Below are positions 60,983 through 64,000 of a stretch of DNA of 64,000 nucleotides, in pieces. The DNA is taken from positions 806,001 through 870,000 of the forward strand of contig NC_018518.1 of NCBI RefSeq assembly GCF_000306945.1, in the 5' to 3' direction. Made by a program: the position numbers and the translations under genes. The notes beneath the pieces are model-generated. The model ran no database searches. It was given only the letters and a program-made list of their open reading frames with translations, and had not been told where the DNA came from. The stretch's first letter is position 1; each line of letters starts with the position of its first letter. This DNA comes from Bordetella pertussis 18323 (GTDB lineage: Bacteria > Pseudomonadota > Gammaproteobacteria > Burkholderiales > Burkholderiaceae_B).

Positions 60983-61282
60983 CGGCGCGGCCCGGCGTTG
61001 CGGCGCCCGACGGCACGTTCCGTGCATCGCGGCGCGACAACGATACAGACGCCCGGCGCACGGCCCGGCGTTCAGGAATTCGGATGAATACCGCGCCCCC
61101 CAAGCCGTTGACGGCCGAGAAGGGGAATACGCTGGCCACGACCGGAGCCCGGGATATCGCATCCGGGACGCCTGCAGCGCGACGGCTGCGGCTGTGCCAC
61201 CCCGCCTGGCCGCAAGCGGCTGGCTGATGGTGGAAACGGCGTCGGTCATTGGCCATGGGTATGCAGGGGGGCGGAATCGGCG
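60983..61282. other. 300 bp between IS481 and greA with no recognisable gene
   Basis: High-GC sequence without a convincing gene. The only small plus-strand frame with an ATG is 61084-61227 (47 codons, MNTAPPKPLTAEKGNTLA), lacking a clear ribosome site and any family I know. It may be a gene remnant beyond the recombined IS481 or a normal greA 3' flank. No terminator with a T run is evident. Confidence 0.5.
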
Positions 61283-61759
61283 TCAGAGATAACGCACACC
61301 GATGACTTCGTACTCGCGCACGCCAGCCGGCACCTTCACTTCGACCACATCGCCCTCGGATTTGCCGATCAGGGCGCGGGCCACCGGGCTGGAGACCGAA
61401 ATCAGGTTGGACTTGATGTCGGCTTCGACGTCGCCCACGATCTGGTAGGTCAGGCGGTCGCCCGAGTCGAGGTCTTCGATTTCCACGGTCGCGCCGAACA
61501 CGGCACGGCCTTCGGCGTCGAGCGCCGTCGGATCGATGAGGTGCGCGTTCGAAAGCGTGCCCTCGAGTTCGGAGATCCGGCCTTCGATGAAGCCCTGGCG
61601 TTCGCGGGCGGCGTCGTACTCGGCATTTTCCGACAAATCACCCTGCGCACGCGCCTCCGCAATGGCGCTGATCACCGCAGGACGCTCAACGGTCTTAAGC
61701 CGATGCAGTTCTTGCTGCAAGCGCTCGGCCCCGCGCACGGTCAAAGGAATGGCAGACAT
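61283..61759 (-). CDS. greA: Transcription elongation factor GreA
   Basis: GreA rescues backtracked RNA polymerase by stimulating transcript cleavage. The 158 residues have the N-terminal coiled coil ([20 protein letters not shown]) with the acidic tip [16 protein letters not shown] (about residues 38-53). The C-terminal globular domain includes [19 protein letters not shown] and [15 protein letters not shown]. Start ATG 61759 (MSAIPLTV). In-frame upstream sequence spans the leader terminator and is rejected. Confidence 0.95.
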   Translation of the reverse strand: MSAIPLTVRGAERLQQELHRLKTVERPAVISAIAEARAQGDLSENAEYDAARERQGFIEGRISELEGTLSNAHLIDPTALDAEGRAVFGATVEIEDLDSGDRLTYQIVGDVEADIKSNLISVSSPVARALIGKSEGDVVEVKVPAGVREYEVIGVRYL

Positions 61760-61964
61760 GTCGTTTCCCAAACAAAAGTAGAAAACGCCCCCGACGGAGC
61801 GTTTCGGTGAAGGTCTCGGCTTGGTGTATGGCCTCGCCATGAAACAGGCGGGCCGCTGCGGAAGACAGGCGAACAAAAGACGAGACAAGGTCGAACCCGA
61901 CCGAGGCTCCCCTTTGCTGTCTCCTCTTTGATCGGCCTGCCGCATCCGGCGGCCAAGCGTCGAC

Positions 61965-61998
61965 CAAAACAAAACCCCGGCTCGGGTCGGAACCGGGG
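61965..61998 (-). terminator. Terminator-like hairpin in the greA upstream region
   Basis: On the minus strand, CCCCGG (61993-61998 read in reverse) pairs with CCGGGG, closing a 12-base loop, and is followed by TTTTGTTTTGG. It lies about 205 bp before the greA start and points toward greA. It either ends a lost upstream gene or attenuates a long greA leader. Confidence 0.6.
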
Positions 61999-62244
61999 CA
62001 ATCAGATGACATTGTCGGCAAAGTCCACCGGAATTGCAAGCCTGTAAGCCCGGCGTAGGTTTCGGCGCATGTTGGCTGCGGAAAAGCCACAAAACCTGCG
62101 TGTTGGCCGCCGATCGCAGCGCGGGCCCGGCGTTGCCGCGCATTCCTTCATGCGCCGCAGGCCCCGGGCAATCGAAAGCACCCGTCGAGAACGCACCAAC
62201 TTAGGGCAAATCCGGGTATGAATATTCGTATATATAACTACAAA

Positions 62245-62271
62245 TAACAAATTAATACCGAATACCGATCA
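62245..62271 (+). promoter_or_regulatory. Possible sigma-28 (FliA) promoter for the chemoreceptor gene
   Basis: TAAC (62245-62248), 15 bases, then ACCGATCA (62264-62271) resembles the flagellar consensus TAAA-N15-GCCGATAA (3 of 4 and 6 of 8). It is 117 bp before the chemoreceptor start inside an AT-rich patch. Assignment by eye only. Confidence 0.4.
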
Positions 62272-62388
62272 TTTAAGTCGAATTCCACATCAACAACGGA
62301 TTCCACGTCACGGCCTGACACTTCCCGCGCGGGTACGCCGCGCACGTCGTCGACGTTTATTGCGCAAGACCCTACCCAGGAGATGCCC

Positions 62389-64000
62389 ATGCTTGAAAGG
62401 ATCAAGGTCCGCACCGCGATGGTGGCGGTATTCGCGTGCTTCCTGGCGGTGCTGATGCTGTCGGGCGCCCTGACGTGGCGCAACGCGGGCAGGAGCGCCG
62501 CCGAGATCGAGGGGCTGAACCAGGTCGCCGTCAACCAGGTCGACCCGCTGTTCGAGGCCAGCGGCGCGGCGCTGCGCGCCCGCGTCGCCCTGCTGGAGGC
62601 CCTGGCAAACCTGCAGGCCAATCACCTGGACCCGGTGGCGACGCTGCACCAGCAGGCCGGCGCGGCGCAGCGCCAGGCGGCCACGCAATTCCAGCGCTAC
62701 GTGGACGTGCCCAAGGAGCCGGCCGCGGCCGAGCTGGCCGCGACCCTGCAGACGCGCTGGCGCGCCTACCAGTCGGTGCTGGACGAGCTGGCCGCCGCCG
62801 TCGACGCCGGCCAGGCCGAGCCCGCCCTGGCCGCCATGCATCGCGCGCAGCAGGCCGAACATGCATTCCAGCGCGACATGGAAGCCTTTCTGGCCAGGGT
62901 ACAGGCGCACAGCGACGAAGTGCGCAGCGGCGCCGAGGACACCCATGTCGTGGCCCGCTGGAGCGCCATCGCGCTGACCACGCTGGGCGTGCTGCTGACC
63001 CTGGCCGGCTGGCTGTTCGTGCGCCGCGCGGTGCTGCGCCCCTTGCTGGAGGCCGGCCATCATTTCGACCGCATCGCCGACGGCGACCTCACCGCGCGCA
63101 TCGAGGTGCGCTCGGCCAATGAAATCGGCGCGCTGTTCGCGGCGCTCAAGCGCATGCAGGAAGGCCTGACGCGCACCATCGCCGTCATGCGGCGCGGCGT
63201 CGACGAAATCAACGTCGGCGCGGCCGAGATCTCGGCCGGCAACGCCAACCTGTCCAGCCGCACGGAGGAGCAGGCCGCCGCCCTGGAAGAGACCGCGGCC
63301 ACCATGGAGGAACTGGCCACCACGGTCAAGCAGAACGCCGACAATGCCGCGCAGGCCAATCAGCTGGCCGCCGTCAGCATGCAGGTGGCGCAGCGCGGCG
63401 GCGAGTCGGTCGCGCAGGTGGTGCAGACCATGCACGGCATCTCCGCGAGCTCGCGCCAGATCGCCGACATCGTCACCGTGATCGACGGCATCGCCTTCCA
63501 GACCAATATCCTGGCGCTGAACGCCGCGGTCGAGGCGGCGCGCGCCGGCGAACAGGGCAAGGGCTTCGCGGTGGTGGCGGGCGAGGTGCGCAGCCTGGCC
63601 CAGCGCGCCGCGCAGGCGGCCAAGGAGATCAAGGCCCTGATCGAGAGCTCGGTGGCGACGGTGCGCGCCGGCTCGCAACAGGTCGCCAGCGCCGGCGGCA
63701 CCATGGACGAGGTGGTGGCCTCGGTACAGCGCGTGGCCGACATCATGGGGGAGATCTCGGCCGCCTCGGCCCAGCAGGCCAGCGGCATCGACCAGGTCAG
63801 CCTGGCGATTTCGCAAATGGACGAAACCACCCAGCAGAATGCCGCGCTGGTCGAACAGGCCGCGGCGGCGGCCACGGCCATGGAAGAACAGGCCCGCCAC
63901 CTGGCGGCCGCGGCGGCGGTCTTCAGGACGCAGGGCGGCGCCATCATCGACGTCGCCGCCGCGCCGCTGGCCGGGCCGGCGGGCGGCCATGCCGCCCTGC
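62389..64000 (+). CDS. Methyl-accepting chemotaxis protein (3' end outside window)
   Basis: The frame is open from ATG 62389 (AGGAG 6 bases upstream, in-frame ATG at 62383 also possible) for 537 codons to the window edge. The first helix is [23 protein letters not shown] (about residues 9-31), followed by a Tar-type four-helix periplasmic domain. The second helix is [21 protein letters not shown] near residue 195. A HAMP domain follows ([20 protein letters not shown]). The cytoplasmic coiled coil has methylation-type segments ([20 protein letters not shown]) and the conserved tip [20 protein letters not shown] with [15 protein letters not shown]. The ligand is unknown. Confidence 0.93.
   Translation, partial: MLERIKVRTAMVAVFACFLAVLMLSGALTWRNAGRSAAEIEGLNQVAVNQVDPLFEASGAALRARVALLEALANLQANHLDPVATLHQQAGAAQRQAATQFQRYVDVPKEPAAAELAATLQTRWRAYQSVLDELAAAVDAGQAEPALAAMHRAQQAEHAFQRDMEAFLARVQAHSDEVRSGAEDTHVVARWSAIALTTLGVLLTLAGWLFVRRAVLRPLLEAGHHFDRIADGDLTARIEVRSANEIGALFAALKRMQEGLTRTIAVMRRGVDEINVGAAEISAGNANLSSRTEEQAAALEETAATMEELATTVKQNADNAAQANQLAAVSMQVAQRGGESVAQVVQTMHGISASSRQIADIVTVIDGIAFQTNILALNAAVEAARAGEQGKGFAVVAGEVRSLAQRAAQAAKEIKALIESSVATVRAGSQQVASAGGTMDEVVASVQRVADIMGEISAASAQQASGIDQVSLAISQMDETTQQNAALVEQAAAAATAMEEQARHLAAAAAVFRTQGGAIIDVAAAPLAGPAGGHAAL

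Larger units (their letters stand above)
61760..62388. other. Gene-free 629-bp region between greA and the chemoreceptor gene
   Basis: No protein gene is convincing here. It holds a minus-strand terminator-like hairpin (61965-61998) in the greA leader, a weak A/T-flanked stem AAACGC/GCGTTT near 61782-61804, and a strongly AT-rich patch at about 62219-62280. The patch, which stands out from the GC-rich surroundings, contains a possible sigma-28 promoter for the plus-strand chemoreceptor. It may also hold the greA promoter on the minus strand (TATATA near 62230-62235). Confidence 0.6.

Noticed and set aside
61084..61227. A 47-codon frame beginning MNTAPPKPLTAEK
   Set aside because: Too short, with no clear ribosome site or recognisable family. 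Kept only as a note in the intergenic entry.

Overview
The window is from a high-GC betaproteobacterium and fits Bordetella pertussis. It carries four near-identical 1043-bp copies of IS481, a complete rrn operon, and a 915-residue autotransporter that I recognise as the virulence factor Vag8. It also shows much gene decay: a nonsense codon, several small-indel frameshifts, and one gene cut in half at an IS481.

Layout. 1-3070: tail of an ABC exporter, an SmvA-like drug efflux MFS transporter divergent from its TetR-type regulator, and a stand-alone prephenate dehydratase. 3104-4567: RNase G. 4616-5658: IS481 copy 1. 5665-11699: rrn promoter, 16S, tRNA-Ile, tRNA-Ala, 23S, 5S and terminator. 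12040-14787: vag8, facing a seven-gene housekeeping run on the minus strand (yebC, purD, hemF, nadD, rsfS, rlmH, maf; 14808-20023). RNase G normally follows maf, so the rrn-vag8 block and IS481 lie between two usual neighbours. 20178-23114: a HerA-like ATPase and an amino acid:cation symporter.

23149-38243: mostly minus-strand genes suggesting uptake and catabolism of an amine or acylated amine. They are a dipeptide-type ABC transporter (SBP, two permeases, double ATPase), IS481 copy 2, GabT, a small cupin, an acetylpolyamine-deacetylase-like protein, an M20 amidohydrolase, an EamA transporter, a PuuC-like aldehyde dehydrogenase, GhrA (plus strand) and a SpuC-like transaminase. A MocR-type regulator is divergent at 38663. 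Two enzymes are damaged: an amber codon in the transaminase and a T-tract frameshift at the deacetylase start.

40312-47281: tartrate/D-malate-type dehydrogenase, then an EmrAB-type tripartite efflux locus whose outer-membrane factor is a double-frameshift pseudogene. IS481 copy 3 separates that gene from its MarR-type regulator, and a shared operator-like sequence precedes both. 47341-53128: two divergent DMT transporters, quinone oxidoreductase, HtpX, a frameshifted DMT transporter and a mercaptopyruvate sulfurtransferase.

53145-59933: an aminoethylphosphonate locus (HD-domain protein, LysR regulator, ABC ATPase, fused permease, PhnX, binding protein, FAD oxidoreductase). It is cut in its last gene by IS481 copy 4, whose two flanks do not match, which points to IS481-IS481 recombination. 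60983-64000: a 300-bp segment with no recognisable gene, greA, a 630-bp gene-free leader region with a terminator and a possible sigma-28 promoter, and a methyl-accepting chemotaxis protein running off the window.

I do not see an unmistakably new system. The most informative signals are the way IS481 target sites supply stop codons, the two chimeric IS481 junctions, and indels at simple repeats that disable efflux and amine-catabolism genes.
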